A stretch of 64,000 nt of DNA from Zonotrichia leucophrys gambelii. Taxonomy: Eukaryota > Chordata > Aves > Passeriformes > Passerellidae. The stretch is taken from contig NC_088170.1 of the NCBI RefSeq assembly GCF_028769735.1, forward strand, positions 51,121,585 to 51,185,584, given 5' to 3'. Of the stretch, positions 13,456 to 28,400 are shown piece by piece. The notes beneath the pieces were generated by a model that ran no database searches, was not told where the DNA came from, and saw only the letters and a list, made by a program, of their open reading frames with translations. The stretch's first letter is position 1. Each line of letters starts with the position of its first letter. A program made the position numbers and the translations under genes.

Positions 13456-16400
13456 CTACCAACAAAATCCAAATTACTGTTCAATGTTAATTTCTAATTT
13501 TTATAGAAGGCACGTATAACTTGAGCGAGATATTAACTAGGATATCTAAATGTATACAATAGTTAATATGAAGAAAAATTGTTAACTTTGAAATTTCAAT
13601 TCGTATATTTTAAGTTTCCGTCAAGACCTGAAATGGTGTTCAGTGACAGTCTTCCAAGACTTGTCCTCCCTGCACCAGCACTCCAGAAAACACTTGGACC
13701 CAGTAGTCATGCCACAGTATAGAATACATATGTGTAAAGACTTTCCAATAATAAAATTTCACCTCCATGTGTCTCAATGAGAAAATCCTTCACAATCTTT
13801 ATTACAGAACAACTATTTTAAGTATGGCAAAGACTCCAGGGTGATTGCAGTGGTCACTGACAGCCATGTACTTGGAGCATGCTCTGGAGGATGGAGCTGC
13901 ATCACACACCCATTTACCTTGGACATGTGTAATTTAGGCAGAGATACTTTCTGCCACAACACATGCACTGCACAAAAATCTCTGTAAGTGGATTTGGATT
14001 AAGCATTGCTCAATTTCCAAGGATATTTCCCATTGCAAGTGATGCTTTAAGTCAGCATCAAAAGCAGGATATCACCCAAAGAATGTACTTTGGGAAAATG
14101 GAATTTCCTTTCCGTTTTCCCTAACATGCTGTGACATTCAGTACGAGGGTGTTCTGGTTAACTTCCATATGAATACAGATGGCATGTTAGTGGCTGCACA
14201 GGCATGGCTGTATTCACACACCACTGCATGCTACATGAGAATTTAATGACCCATTTATTTTCTTTCTCAAAGGTAGAGTTAATATGAAAGACGTGCTTCA
14301 GAACAAATTAACATGAACCATGCTTTCAGGCTCCAGAATTTTCCTGTATTGAGTTTTGCCTGTGCCTAAGTTGAATTCTGTGAATTTTCATATGCAACAG
14401 CAGATTGAAAGACTGCTTTCCTTCCCACCCCCCTTTTAAAATAACAGCAAACTGACCTAATTTTCTTCCTGGAGGACAGAGCGCATTCATGGTCATCTGC
14501 ATCTTTTGCTGAAGAAAATTACTAGTTAAGATTTCAGAGGCAGGAATTTGGAAAAACTTCTCCTGAAAGAGAACAGAAGAATATGAGGTATTGAAAGAGC
14601 CGTAGAAAATCATTAGCTAGAACCTTGATTGCATGTTCTTTAAGGAATTTAAAATCAGGTAACACAACAGAAGAATAGCATTATTTCAAAAACCTGTTTG
14701 GATATAGAAAAAACCCAAGCTGAGAAAATTAACACTCTTTTTTTCAGTACCCCTGACTATTTAGGGACTAGAGCCACCCAGAAAGTCCACATGTCAGTCT
14801 CTATACATAACTGGCAGATATTCCTCATGATCCTCCAAAACCAGACAATATCAGACAATGTTAGGGCCAGAGAGGATGGTCAGTCACCCTCAACAGCCCC
14901 TCACATCTTGAGAGGAATAAAATCACTTGAAAACAAGGGGCACTGCAACCTGGCTTTATATTTGTGGAATTCTCTTAGTGAAAGTTTCACCTGCTGGCAG
15001 TTTTAGAAACTATGGAAAAAAGGCTTATACTGTGAGGTACACTTCTGAATGGAGACAGAAAATAATAAACAGAACTTTAAAATGTTAAATAAACATTTTC
15101 TGTGTATGTTTAAACTGCGTACATTAAACATGACAGAAAAAACTCTAAGTTTATTCTTTTCAAGTTTGTTACCTGATTTGGGATCTCTAAAGGTTCATAC
15201 TCTTATAACTTCTCATAGTGAGCTAAGGTTTTTGGTAGTAATTTCTCATTATTGTTTAAAAGATACAAATACATAATAATCTGCCTCTGTATAATTTCTG
15301 TGTGACATGTTTAATGGCAATGATCAGAAGTTAGTGGATAACCTGGCAGCAAAAATGACACAGATAACTTTCTGTTTTCTCTCTTCAGTCTTCTGACTAC
15401 AGAACTTTTCATTTTTTTCCTTCACTGACTTTTCCTGTAAGGAGGAAAGAAAAGCACTGTGTTCTTATGGAAGCACAACTGGAAGCTAATGTAAAGCTGC
15501 ACTTCAAAGCAGCCCAGCTCCTTCTAAGTGGTGCTGAAGGACTGGAGTTTAGGCTTGGAAACTCTTGCCTTGTCTTTGAAGTACCACCAGCAGGAATGCG
15601 AGCAGCTGGCACTTCAGAAACTGTAGGTATTTTCCTGCAGCTAAACTGTAGTACTGAGCAGTATCTGCTAAGAAAGTGAGCCACCCTGAAGTAAAAAATT
15701 TTGGGAATTCTGCATCAAGAGATGGTTTAAATCTTTTCCCCCAAACTTCAATTTGCAAGAATTGAAGAAAATAAAAAGGAAAAAGGACAGCAGAAGGAAA
15801 AGATGACTAGCTGAAAAGGGGATTGTAGTCTTTGATCTCCTGTTAAAACACCATGTATTTTAAAAAAGAACACTTTTTTCCTGATATTATTTTTACTTAC
15901 AGTAAATTAAATTAATTTACTTACAGTAAATTAAAATTAAACAAGGAGGAGTATTCCCTTTAAGTCCCAGTCAAAGTAATTTAATATAATGGTGGAATAT
16001 GCACAGAGACATACACATTAAACAGCACTACTGTGCAGAAAAAAGTCCCACTAAATTCTTTTTCTGTCCCATTTTGTCACTCCCACATTGCCATGACAGG
16101 AAAACCATCCAGTCTTCAGTGTCTCAGGTAGCAGGAATGGGCGTAAGTTGCTTCAGAGAAAACTGAAGACAGGTTAATTCTAAGGTTAGTAAAGTAATTG
16201 AATAAACTACTTCTGAAATCCAAGATAAATATCTGTACAGATATAGCTGCCTAGGGAAAGAGGGCCTCCTTACCTCATGATCATGTGAAACAAAAAAATC
16301 AAGGATTACTTAATGGAGAGATTCTATTGAGAATTAAAAAAGAGGCAATGAGATTTTAAACTGACGAAGAAGTTAGCTACATAAATCCTGAAACATTCCT

Positions 16401-19400
16401 ATCATTCACACAGCATTCAGATTGCATAAGTTAACATAGCCAGTAAAAGAGGAATTCAGTCACAGGAATATACAGGAGTTTATGGAAATACAAAATAATC
16501 TATCTTCAAGCTTAAGTTTTGTCTTTATGCTTTAACATTCTACACTCTGTACAGTATTAGCTTATAATACTGTAATTATTCCCACAAAACACTGCAAGTA
16601 ACATAGAATGAATATTTGTGCACATACATTTGTCATTTTAAAAACAAATAAAATCCAAACTCTCATCATCTGTAGAGTCTACCTTTACCTAGATTTACTT
16701 ACATCATCAAAAAGGTATGCATTTAGTGATCCTGTTTCATCAACCAGTGTAAACTTCATAACAAAAACATATTGGAGCAGTTCAATACCTAAAACTGAAG
16801 AAAAAAAATTGTTATTTCTCTTAGAGGATATGCAAGGCAAACTGTAACAACTCGAGTTGACAATATCCCTTTTTTAATAGTACCTGACTATAAATACTGT
16901 CATTAGGTTCTGCTGTCTGACAGCAAAATGTCATTTGTCTCTTGGGACCACACATTTTCCTAGAAACACTTTAATAGATGAGCCTATAAAAACACAAAGA
17001 TTTTTAAGTACTTATTCCCATACTAGTGAATAAAAAAGCTAATATTTGCTTAGATCTTAGATCCAATCTTAGTAAGATCCTCCTTTCCTGTGTTCTTTTA
17101 TCCAAGGAAGATTAAAGGAAAGGTGTTTCTAATTTGGTGGTAATAAGAATTCCACCTGAAAATGATCTTCTGAGGAAACCAGTTTATTTGATATGATGTA
17201 AAAAAAAAAAGCTATCAGGCTTGTTCAGAAAAAACACTGCTGGCAGTTCTGAAAGTATTCTTGCTCTGCATCAGTTTTTTCTGGGTACACCTACTTGAAC
17301 TGGTGGTCATTTTATGTTCAACTGATCTGACAGGCTTGCAGGTTTATAATTTAGCCTCAAAACACAGCTGATAGAAGAAAAACATACATAAAATAGTGTA
17401 ACTGTCAAGAAGCATTAATTAATATTGTTTTCATTTTGAGAATTAAATCTCAAGCTCTGTCTCAGAGATATTACTTAGATATTACCTCACAATTATTTAA
17501 CAGGATACAATTAGGAAAGTTTATTTAAGAAAATCACTGTATTGCACAAATAGTTTTATTCTTTTAGAAAGTGTTTACCAACTTATATACTGCTAGATAT
17601 TCCAACTTAATATGTTAGAACATGAATTTATAAATATGCAAATATTTCTTTTTCTTAATGCGCTGTGAAGTTCTAAACTCCATTTCCATCATTTTAACAC
17701 GCAGACTGCATATAGCAACACAAGGAACACATGAAGCACAGAATACACATAACTGTTGTGGAATAATTCCTTTCATTTGAGTATTATTTCTTGCAGACTG
17801 TCTGGAACATGACGTTTACAGAAGATAAAAGTCTAACTTGCATGAGTCATTAAATAAGACTGTCTTTAGTTCAGGTCAGAAAAACAGTATTTACAAAAGA
17901 AAAAGCAAGATTAACTTCAATGCCTACAAGAAGGTGGAGTTTAAAGGTAACATCTACAATCAAAAATTCCTGACTTCTGCACTAACCTAAGTGTTACTAC
18001 TGATACCAATGCCAGAAGAAACTAGTCAACATTAAAATCTTTTAATTCATACTGCAATAGTTCCAAAAGTAACTGTGTTATTTCAACTGGTATAAGGGGA
18101 ATGAATTTTACAGCACCATATTCAACATGACCATAATTACATACTTTCTGTACAAAACTGCAACCCAGAACTGCAAATCAAACCATCTGACATCAACACT
18201 TCAGAATCAAGGCACAAAAGTATTTCAGGACAGTTATCATGTCAGCTAACCTTGTGCTATTTCAGTTGGCTCCCATGATGGCTGCTGTTCTGCTGAAATG
18301 GAACCTAGATTCTTCATAGGCTTTGGAGTTGAGCACTGCTTGCACCTAGCATTTAAAACAAGATATTGAGACTAACCAAACACTGATGTATTTGTAATAG
18401 AAAAAAACCAAAACTCTGCACAGAAAAAACAAAACTCTGATTTTCTTACACTGTGGAAGTACAGAAGTATTTCTATTGCTACTTGAAGTAACTATTTTAC
18501 CAGACACATCAGCTTTAGAGCACAACAAAACTCTCAATGCTGTTTTTGAACTATCCATGAAGAGAAATAGATCTGGAAGACTACTTCAGTGATTAGACAG
18601 GAATTAAACTGAATATCAAGGCTGAGAGAACTGGGATTGTTCAGCCTGGAAAAAAAGGGCTCTGGGCAGACCCTACAGCAGCTTCTCCATATATAAAAGG
18701 AGCTTATGAGAAAGACAGAGACTTTTAACCTGGGCAGTAGTGAAGAACAAGGAGCAACATTTTTAAACTGAAAGAGGGCAGATGTAGATTATGTAGAAAG
18801 AAGAACCACTTCACAAAGAAGGAGCTGAGGCACTGGAACAGGCTGTCCAGTGTGACCGTGTTCACAGGGGTCTGAGGATTAGGGAAGAGACAAGGATCTG
18901 ACTCCATGTTTCAGAAGGCTTGATTTATTATTTTATCATACATATTACATTAAAACTATACTAAAAGAACAGAAGAAAGGATTTCATCAGAAGGCTAGCT
19001 AAGAATAGAATAGGAAAGAATGATAACAAAAGCCTCTGTCTCGGATAGAGTCCGAGCCAGCTGACTGTGATTGGCCATTAATCAAAAACAACCAACACGG
19101 GGCCAATCACAGATGCACCTGTTGCATTCCACAGCAGCAGATAGTCAATGCTTACATGTTGTTCCTGAGGTCTCTCAGCTTCTCAGGAGGAAAAATCCTA
19201 AGGAAAGGATTTTTCATAAAAGATGTCTGCGACAGTCCAGAAAATCTGTGGATTCCCTCTATCTGGAAATGTCCAAGATGAGACTGGATGGAGCTGAGCA
19301 ACCTGGTGTAGTGCAAGGTGTCTGTGCCCAAGGCAGGGGGTTGAATTGATGAGAGGTTCCTTTTAACCCAAACCATTCTATGATTCTAAGATCACAACAC

Positions 19401-22400
19401 TGCTAAACATATGTTCATATGCCACTACTTCTCACTTCGTAAAGAAGTAATGAATCTGAACTTGTAGCATACTCTAAACCCATTAAAGAGTTACAGAAGA
19501 AATTTGGCTTTGACTATGTTGAGAATATTAACTAAGAGTTGCTAAAACAATCTATTTTATTCCTGGTGTATTTGCATCAATTATTATAAAATTACACGTG
19601 ACACAGAAAGCTAATGCTGCAAGTGGGTGGAAATATTGAAGAACTGTTTTCAAAGGTGCTCCCATTTACCTCAAGGAATGAAATTACAGAACAAAACTAT
19701 TTGTCCCAAATTAAGCTTCCATATTAGTATATTACAGTTAGAGCTTGAAATATACATTTATTATATTTTAGAATTATATGCAAAGCATGTTATAAATAAA
19801 ATAAAACTACTTCTGCTTAAGTGATATAAAGTCAAGTCACTTTTTTCCTTTAAAAAACCCAAACTCCAATAAACTAACTGTGAATTTTGCTTTTTATATT
19901 CAGTGTGTCTGTGTTTATTTTTATATATAAATGAATATACATGCAAATGCACACACATATAGAATCTTTTCTAGACTTTGCTAAGTATATGCCACTGATA
20001 AAAACATGCATGAAACACAGTTCTGAAATGTCAGCATATTTGTGAGGTACCTTCTTAAATATCTTATAAACCATTTACTTTTATAGTCCAACCATTTGCA
20101 AAGAGAACAAGGTCTGAAGGTGAGTTGTGTATAGCTGGGGAAATATATGGATATGGATTATGAAAGTACAAGCAGAAATATTTTGTATTAGTGAGGATCT
20201 TGTCCCAGTAGGAGTATCCATATACTGCCTTTATTTAAAAAAAGCAATATCTGTAAAGGTCAAAACTATATATGACAGAGAGAAAAAATTATCTGTATTT
20301 ATTTTATGGATAGCCCCTTATGGGAAACTTTAAGGTTCACAGGAAACATGGAATATTTCTGCACAGAAATGTTTTTACTGCCTGCAGACTTAGCACAGTG
20401 CCCCAGTGCCTGAACTGCTGAGAGAGAGGACTGTAGTTTACAGAGGAGATTGGTATTTCTGAGCTCAGTAGCTGCCTGCTGCTGGGCACTGGGGGAACAC
20501 ACTGCTGACAGCTCTCACTGAGCAGGAACATGGCATTGCATGGCAGATCACACAGACCAGACCTAGGTGTGGGTACTGTTCTCCACAGCTTGGGAACTGT
20601 GGAATTCAGAAACCTGTTCAAGTCATCTCTACAGTGAATGACAGCCACTAACAGGTAAGGCACTTTGCAGTGCTGTGGATCACAGTAAGTTACAAATGGT
20701 AAGGAAAGGCTGTCCAAAATCCCTTACTGTTTCCAAACCTCAAGCTTTCCCAACACTAAGAGAGAGAATGAGTTGTAGATTGACAGGGTATTTAATATTA
20801 TCTGTTATACTGTATATATATATATGTATACATATACACATATATATATAACCCCTCAGCATACAGTTTTAAAAACAACATATATTTTGACTTCAGTCTA
20901 AGTGAGACTAGAAAACAGAAGATCTGGACTAGAAAGGTATTTAGGTACTTTGCACTCCATGTGCATTTCCATTTCTACACTGCCCTGCCCACGCACCACA
21001 GACAAGACTGAAACTGGAGTGCTGTGCAAGATTTATAGATCAAGAGCCCAACTGCTGTCAGTCCTTTGATACCAGGTATCAGATAAGGCATTTCATCCCT
21101 GATGTCAGAACTGTGGATCATGCTATGTATTTTACAGAGAATCTTTGGGTGAATTATCCCTTCAAGCACTGCAGTCTGAATTACTAAAGAAAATGCTATA
21201 TATTACTGCAACTAGTGAAATATCAACAAATACTTTTAACCTACCCATAATATTTTACATTTCCTTTTAGGAGAAAAGGAGCTGAAAGATCTAGTAATTC
21301 AAGATCATCTTCTGTGGATCTCACAGGAATAACACATTTGAATCTTTTTGTAAGCTTCCAGATTTCTTTTAGTGTTCCACCTATTAAAAACAACAAAAAA
21401 AAAGGTTTCTTAAACAGTAGTCAGAAATAAATTGAACAACTTACTCAGCTGATTTCAGGGCCTTCAATAATGATTGATATCCACTACCAAAAACTCAAAA
21501 AAAGTCCAATACCTTCTCACTTTTATTCAACAGCAGACTCAATTAAGAAACAAAGACATTTATCAAAGCAGATGTCTTAACATCTTCCTCATAGCTAACA
21601 CTGTAACCAAGAGGTTGTACTTAGTTAATATCACTTTCATATAATTACCCCTATGATTTTACTAGCCATTTCCTCAGAAAAAAAATCAAAGCAACCAAAC
21701 TGACCTTTTATATGCACATATCCATACACAGACCTACTTAGTTGCTGACACTTTAATATCTGAAAATAGATTTACGAAGTTGTATTGCTCAGCTGTTCTA
21801 GGAAAATAGAGAAGAAATAGATATTTTTTTCTCAGAAAGAAAAGGTTATATTGAAGTTAGTTGGGAACATGTCAGAAATAAAGCAGCTATCAGAACTAAT
21901 TTATTAAAGAAAAAAGCAGAAAACAGAAGGGGTTTTGTCATTGACCCACACACAAAGGACCACCTGACTTACATTTGCTTATTCACATCACTACTTGAGC
22001 ACAATTGCAGGCTTTGTTTTGAACTCTGAATGGTGCTATATGCAATTTATCATTTTTATTATATAAAAATTCCTCAACAGCACTCTTGCTAAATTGCTTT
22101 GTTTAAAAGTCAGTGGCTATGTCTCTTTCCTGAGGAAATCTGATAAAAACCACACCAAACCAAAAAAAAAAAAACCTCTCAGAGAAGTTCGATTAATCTG
22201 AAACAACACTGACATCCAGAGGCTGACAAATTTAATTGGAGGCTTGTATTACCAGAAGCCTTTCAAAACTTTCTACATCAATACTAAAATTAGGCTTGTT
22301 TAGAAGACTTGGCAAGTTTTTAAATCAGAACTGAAAAAGAAGCATAGATAGCAAAAAAACCACCCCATATTCAGATGTTAATTTTAGCATAATCAAGAAT

Positions 22401-25400
22401 AAACAATACTGGCACAGTTTTAAAACAGACAGAAGCAGCTTATAAGACCTTTACCAACTACAATCTCCTTCTTGCACAACAGTAACTTATAGTTCCAGCT
22501 CAGTTTTTCTTTTCTTTGAAGGTACCTTCATGACCATTTCTATTTACACTGAATACAACTTCAACACATCTTTATTTTATACATACACAGAGTAGACACA
22601 GCACTGTAAGAATTGGTGTATTTGCAATATACCTTACCTTCTACCATTATCAAGGTGTCTTCAGGATGTTGAAGCATTTCATCATGCTTCACAAAATGGA
22701 TGGCTATTTCCCTCTGTTTCTGCTCTTGTGTAGTCCATGTTACAGATTCATACCAGGATGTATTGTGCAATTCTGGGTTTGGGGCAATACCAGCAGAGTC
22801 GTGTAAAATGAAGTCAAAGTCATCTCTATCTGGAACTTCTTGCCTAAAACCATTTCCAAATTGAGTAAGTATGTCCTAACAGCTTCTCTTAGGCAATCTA
22901 CTAACAAGGATGACAGTACTCCAAATAAATATTACAATATAGTCATGAGAGTCAAAGGACATACAGGAAAAATATCCTCATTGTTTTATCAGTTTAAACA
23001 TTAAGAGCTGTATAGTATATTATGACTTTCCATGTTAATAAATATGCTAAGTAATATGCTAACTTACCTAGGAGCAAAGGCAGCGTAGTGGCTACATCCC
23101 ACACAAATGAAAATCCATGGAAAACCAAATCTATCAGCTTTATGTGATTTCAGTTGGGGCTTAAAAGGGCCACAAACAATATACCACACCATTAGATTGT
23201 AAAGACTATATAAACTTATATAATTTCAAGTTTTATGTTTTAGTCTGTTTGACTTTACATAAACTGAGGGAGAGAAAAACAGGACAGGACCAGGATAGCT
23301 TCACCTAAGTACTATCAAGGGAAAATCTGCAGCTCTGCACCACACAGTTTCTATCCTGTCCTGCTGGAGTGCACCATTCATGCATTTCCACCTCTCATAC
23401 ACAGAGAAGCAATAATGCAGGCCATCCAAATTACACAAGTTGTGTGATTTTCCTGATATTTTTGGATCCAGAAAAGATGCCTTGTCTGGAAGACACACTT
23501 TAGTCAAAGCTATTTCATTAATTCATTTGGAAACTATTCTACCTCTTTGCATATCCCATTTTAAAACTGTAATAACGAAACACTTAAGATACTTCTATAC
23601 AACTGCGGTATGGAAAAAACTGTACTGCTGCAATTGCAAATAAAGAAAAATTATTGTTTTGAAAGTACTCAAAGGATTCTGTAAATGAAACTCATCTGAT
23701 GACTTAAAAATTTCCTACTTATTATCAGTGAGTTTCAAATCTTTACACAAAATTATATAAATTTACATTTAGCTTATCTTACACAGAAGTTGAAAACACA
23801 TTGGAAATCTAGGCATCCCAAAACACACAGAGCAATTCCTAGTTACTAATACTGTGCAAAACACTTACAAGGAGTTGCATTTGGAACAATGAAGTTTAAC
23901 AGACTGATGGAGCTTTTGGGGTTTGTAAGTTCTCAGCTTTGCTCTAATGCGATACTGTTGAGGAGCTGTGCTATTTGTTATGGTTTTCAGTTCTGTGTTA
24001 CTCAAATCCTGATGATCTGTTAATACTGCAAAACAATACACAGAGAGATGAAAAAGCACCACACATACTAATAATCACCATAACATCTGTAATACTGGAA
24101 ATGACAATGGCAGGTATGCATTCCTCTTTATTTCCAACTTTTCTTTCCTTCCCAGCCGCAGGCTCAGTTTTATCAATAGAACTTATTATTACAGTCAATA
24201 AGATAAATCAAATCAGGCTGTGGGAGCATGGTGTACTTCCGGGTACAGAAACACAACAGGTACAAAAACCAAATGAAAGTAGAATATACAAATATGCTCT
24301 ATTCCTTTAAAAACAAATAAACCCAGTACAACATACATGCATTTATGCTCTTGGAATTTATACTCTTAGAATAGCTCTTCCTGTAATAACCTTTAAGATA
24401 ACGTTTCAAAACTACTTTTGTACTTCAGCAAAATTAAAATTCACCTTATGTTCAAAATGTTACCTACCTGTAACAGATAACTGCTGACATCTCTGTAAGT
24501 GCAGTTCGAGATCTAAAATAAAGAAGAACTGCCTAATTATTTTCCTTCCTTCTTTCCTTTTTTGTCATACAAAAATGGACACAAGGACACATACAAACAG
24601 GTAGGTACATAGATAGACAGGTAGATACACACAAAACCAAAAGCTGAAAAAATGAAAATCCCAATAATGTATGAAAACAATACAATAACAAACAAACAAA
24701 AAGCAGCAAAAGTAAGCAGAAGACATACACTGCATATCAAGAGTTAATGTATTAGAGGGGAAGTTAGCCTATACATTAAATAGCAATGCTTATCAAAGTG
24801 AACACTTTTCAGAAGTATACTATGAGTGATCTGCTGACATAAATTGTATTCATCCCCTGTGATCCTTCTGGACAAGAACATAAGTACATTATTCTATGAC
24901 CAATACAGACTGTCTGGTCCCCCCTCTGAACAACCTCTATTACACACAGGGAGTGCAGTAAAAAGGCACACAATTTTTTCTAAATTTTCATTTATGGACT
25001 GGACATGAAGCATTTATTCTTAACTTTTGCATCCTTTTAGAAATGTCTTATGTTTTTATGTTAATAATAGCTGAGAAACACAGATTTTTAAAAGCTCGAA
25101 GCAAAGATACAGACTATGTCAAACCAGCTTTAGAGTTTAATTCCCTTTTAGTTATTCTTTTCCCAGGCTAAAATACCATTCAGAAAATAATATGGGGTCT
25201 GTAGAACCGTCTACAAGATATCACTGTTCCATGGAAGCGCACCTTACACCTCCGTCACTGACACAACTTTCCATGCAACAGCTTAAGAAGGGCTCCTCAA
25301 CAGGCAGCTGTTTAGTAGCATTTTCAGTGCCTGTCTCTGCAGAATTTCCCTTTAGAGGGAAGCACTTACATAACTCTACTCTGTGATCTAATACAGTATG

Positions 25401-28400
25401 ATTAAGAAGACCATCTGTGTTTAAGAATTTAATCACTAACTCCTACAAAAGTATCTTTCCATGTAATATGAAATGCTTGTGCTGGAAGACAAGAAAGAGT
25501 AATGTAAATTTCCAGTCTAATAAACTGAAGGAATTCTCTAGGACTTTGAATGTGAAAGTAGCATTACACACATAGAGAAGCAGTAACTGTGACCTTATCT
25601 TGACCATAGATATATATTAGAAGAAAGAGCAAATCAGCTTTCAGTTGCTCTTACCTGTAACATTGCCAAAAGTGCTGTCTATGTCCATTGAACAGCTTTC
25701 CATATTCTGACTGTCTGTCAGAGTAACAGATTCTAGGAATCTAGTGATAAATGGCAAAATATTTTACAATCTAGAGAAATCTTTTATATATCATCATACA
25801 CACACATATATATATGGGATTACATAGACACTTCTATGAAACCTATTTATATACACAGGTACAATGTTCAGACATAAATGTTCCAGCAGAGACCTAAAAC
25901 TCAACTGAACCAGAATTTTCAGAAGATGATATTAATGATGCACACAAGACACTTTCCAAATCACTTCTGGAACACTAAACACAAAATAGTGCCAGAAGAA
26001 ATATGTACTAATAGAAACAGAATTCCTGATAATGGAATATGGACTTGGTTACTTAGCCTTTTCTAAGGAATAAAAGAAGTTTATAATGTTTAGAAGCCAG
26101 GGCAAATCACTCAGGAGGCAGAAAATTAGAAGTGCCAAAATCTGACTAGAACTTAATATGGCTACTGCTGTATGAGCCAACAAAAACAGCTTCACCAAAT
26201 ATATCATGAACAAAAGAAGGGCTAAGGAGAATCTCCATCCTATATTGGATGTGGGGGGAAACATGACGAAGGAACAGGCCAGTGTACTTCATGTCTTCCT
26301 TACCTTCATCTTAATAATAAGACCAATTATTCTCTAACTATCCAGACTCCTGAGCTGGAAGACAGGGATGGAGAGCAGAATGAAGTCTCCATAATCTAAG
26401 AGGAAATGGTCACTGATCTGCTACACCACTTACACAGGTTTAGGGGGCTGGCTGGGATGCACCCAAGGATACTGAGGGAGCTGGCTCAAGTGCTCAAAAA
26501 GCCACTTTCTATTATTTATCAGCACTCCTGGGTAAGTGAGGAGGTCCCAGTGGAATGCAGATGGTTATCTACAAGAAGGGACAGAGGGGCTATCCAGGGA
26601 ACTACAGGCCTGTCAGCCTGAGCTCAGTGCTGGAGGCCATGGAGCAGATGACCCTGTGTGCCATCATGCAGCACATGAAGGACACCCAGGGGATCAGACA
26701 CAGCCACCAAGGGTTTATGAGACACGTCCTGCTTGACCGACTTCATCTCCTTTTATGACAAACTGACCTGCTTAGTGGATGAGGACACAGCTCTGCATGT
26801 AGTTTACCTGGATCTTAGTAAAGCCTTTGACACTGTTTCCCACAGTATTCTCCTGCAGAAACTGGCTGTCATGGCTGGGACAGGTGCACATTTGCTGGGT
26901 AAAAAACTGGCTGGATGGCTAGGCCCAGACAGTGGTGGAGAATGGAGTTACCTCCAGCTGGTGGCAACTCACAAATGGTGTTCCCCAGGGCTCAGTACCA
27001 GTGCCAGCTCTGTTTAGTACCTATAGCAATGATGAGGACAAGGTGACTGAGGGCACAGCACTGTCAGTGAGTTTGCAGGTGACCCCAAGTTGAGCAGGAG
27101 TGTAGATCTGTTGGACTGTAGGTAAGCTCTGCAGAGCACTCTGGGCAGGCTGGACTGACGGCCAAGGCCAGGTGTATGAGGTTGGACAAGGTGAAATGCA
27201 CTTCAGTCACAACAACCCCATGCAGAGCTACAGACTGGGGCAGAGTGGCTGCAAAGAGGCTCAGCCAAAAGGGACCTGGTGAAGGAGGTGGAGCACAAGT
27301 CCTGTGAGGAGCAGCTGAGGGAGCTGGGATGGTTCAGCTTGAAGGAGAGGAAGCTCAGGGGGGACCTTAACATTTATCTCTACAACAAGGGGACAGGAAG
27401 TTGTGGTGAGGTGGGGTCAGCCTCTTCTCCCAGGTGACAGAAGGAGAGGAAATGGCTTCAAGTTGTGCTTGGGGAGGCTTACATTAAATATCAAGAAAAA
27501 TTTCTTCACAGAAAGTGCTGTTAAGCATTGGAAAAAGTAGCTCAGGCAAGAGTCATCATCCCTGGAGATGTTTTAAAGCCATGCAGATGTGGCACGTAAG
27601 AGACATGGTTAAGAGACATGTCTAAGTGGGGCACTTGGACAAGGCTTACATTTGGACTTGATGATCTTAAAGGTGTTTTTCAGCCTAAATGATTCTGATT
27701 CCTTGTAAGACAGTTTAGTAAAGAATGTAAATTATCTGCTTCATTGTGAACATCTTTAAGTCTCACAACTTTCAAGTAGCACATATGCACAGGTTAAAAT
27801 GTGCATAATTAGAATTAAACTAATCAAAACTGAAATCTTGATCTGTACTGTATTTTAAATTTGAAAAAATTGCCTTTATTTTCTATCCGTCCAAATACTT
27901 CTCATCTTAGTGGTGCTAAAGACACATTCTGTTTTCAAGTTTCTGATTCTTAGAAACATTTACAATTCTAAACTGTACAGCTGTTACATTAGCCTAGAGT
28001 TTTCAAGAACAATCTAACCAAACATCTACACATACTACTTACTCTTTTAGTTCCTTAACATCTGGGTTACTTTCTGGCAAGACCCCTATTCCTCGACCAT
28101 AACAGGTGCCACCATGAAGATGAAATTCCATACGTGTGACATCTTCATTGTCAGCACTTGCTTCTTTTGCATGAATACTGTAAATTCTCAGAAAACTTCC
28201 AATCTGAAAGGAAAAGAAAAACCCACCTTGATAACACAAAGTTAGTTATTTACATGGAAAATTCTAGTGCTCATGAAGCTTCTTCCTTGTTTTAACTGAA
28301 CCACAGAACAGCTGAAGCTGGCAGCGATCTCTGGTGATTACCTTGTTCAACTCTTGTGCCCAAAGCAGATCTGTTTGTTTTGCTTTATCAGGAACCATTA

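Larger units (their letters stand above)
18346..21244 (-). other. POT1: POT1 intron between exons 15 and 16
   Basis: Holds the CR1 copy with the nested solo LTR (18619-19389) and a TA-rich microsatellite (20813-20851). The rest appears unique. Confidence 0.85.

Noticed and set aside
15409..15684. Overlapping open frames on both strands in a POT1 intron
   Set aside because: No recognised family and no splice phase that fits the POT1 exons on either side, which already join correctly.
26406..27017. Chain of plus-strand open frames resembling reverse transcriptase
   Set aside because: Belongs to a CR1 retrotransposon with frameshifts and stops; annotated as a mobile element, not a host gene.
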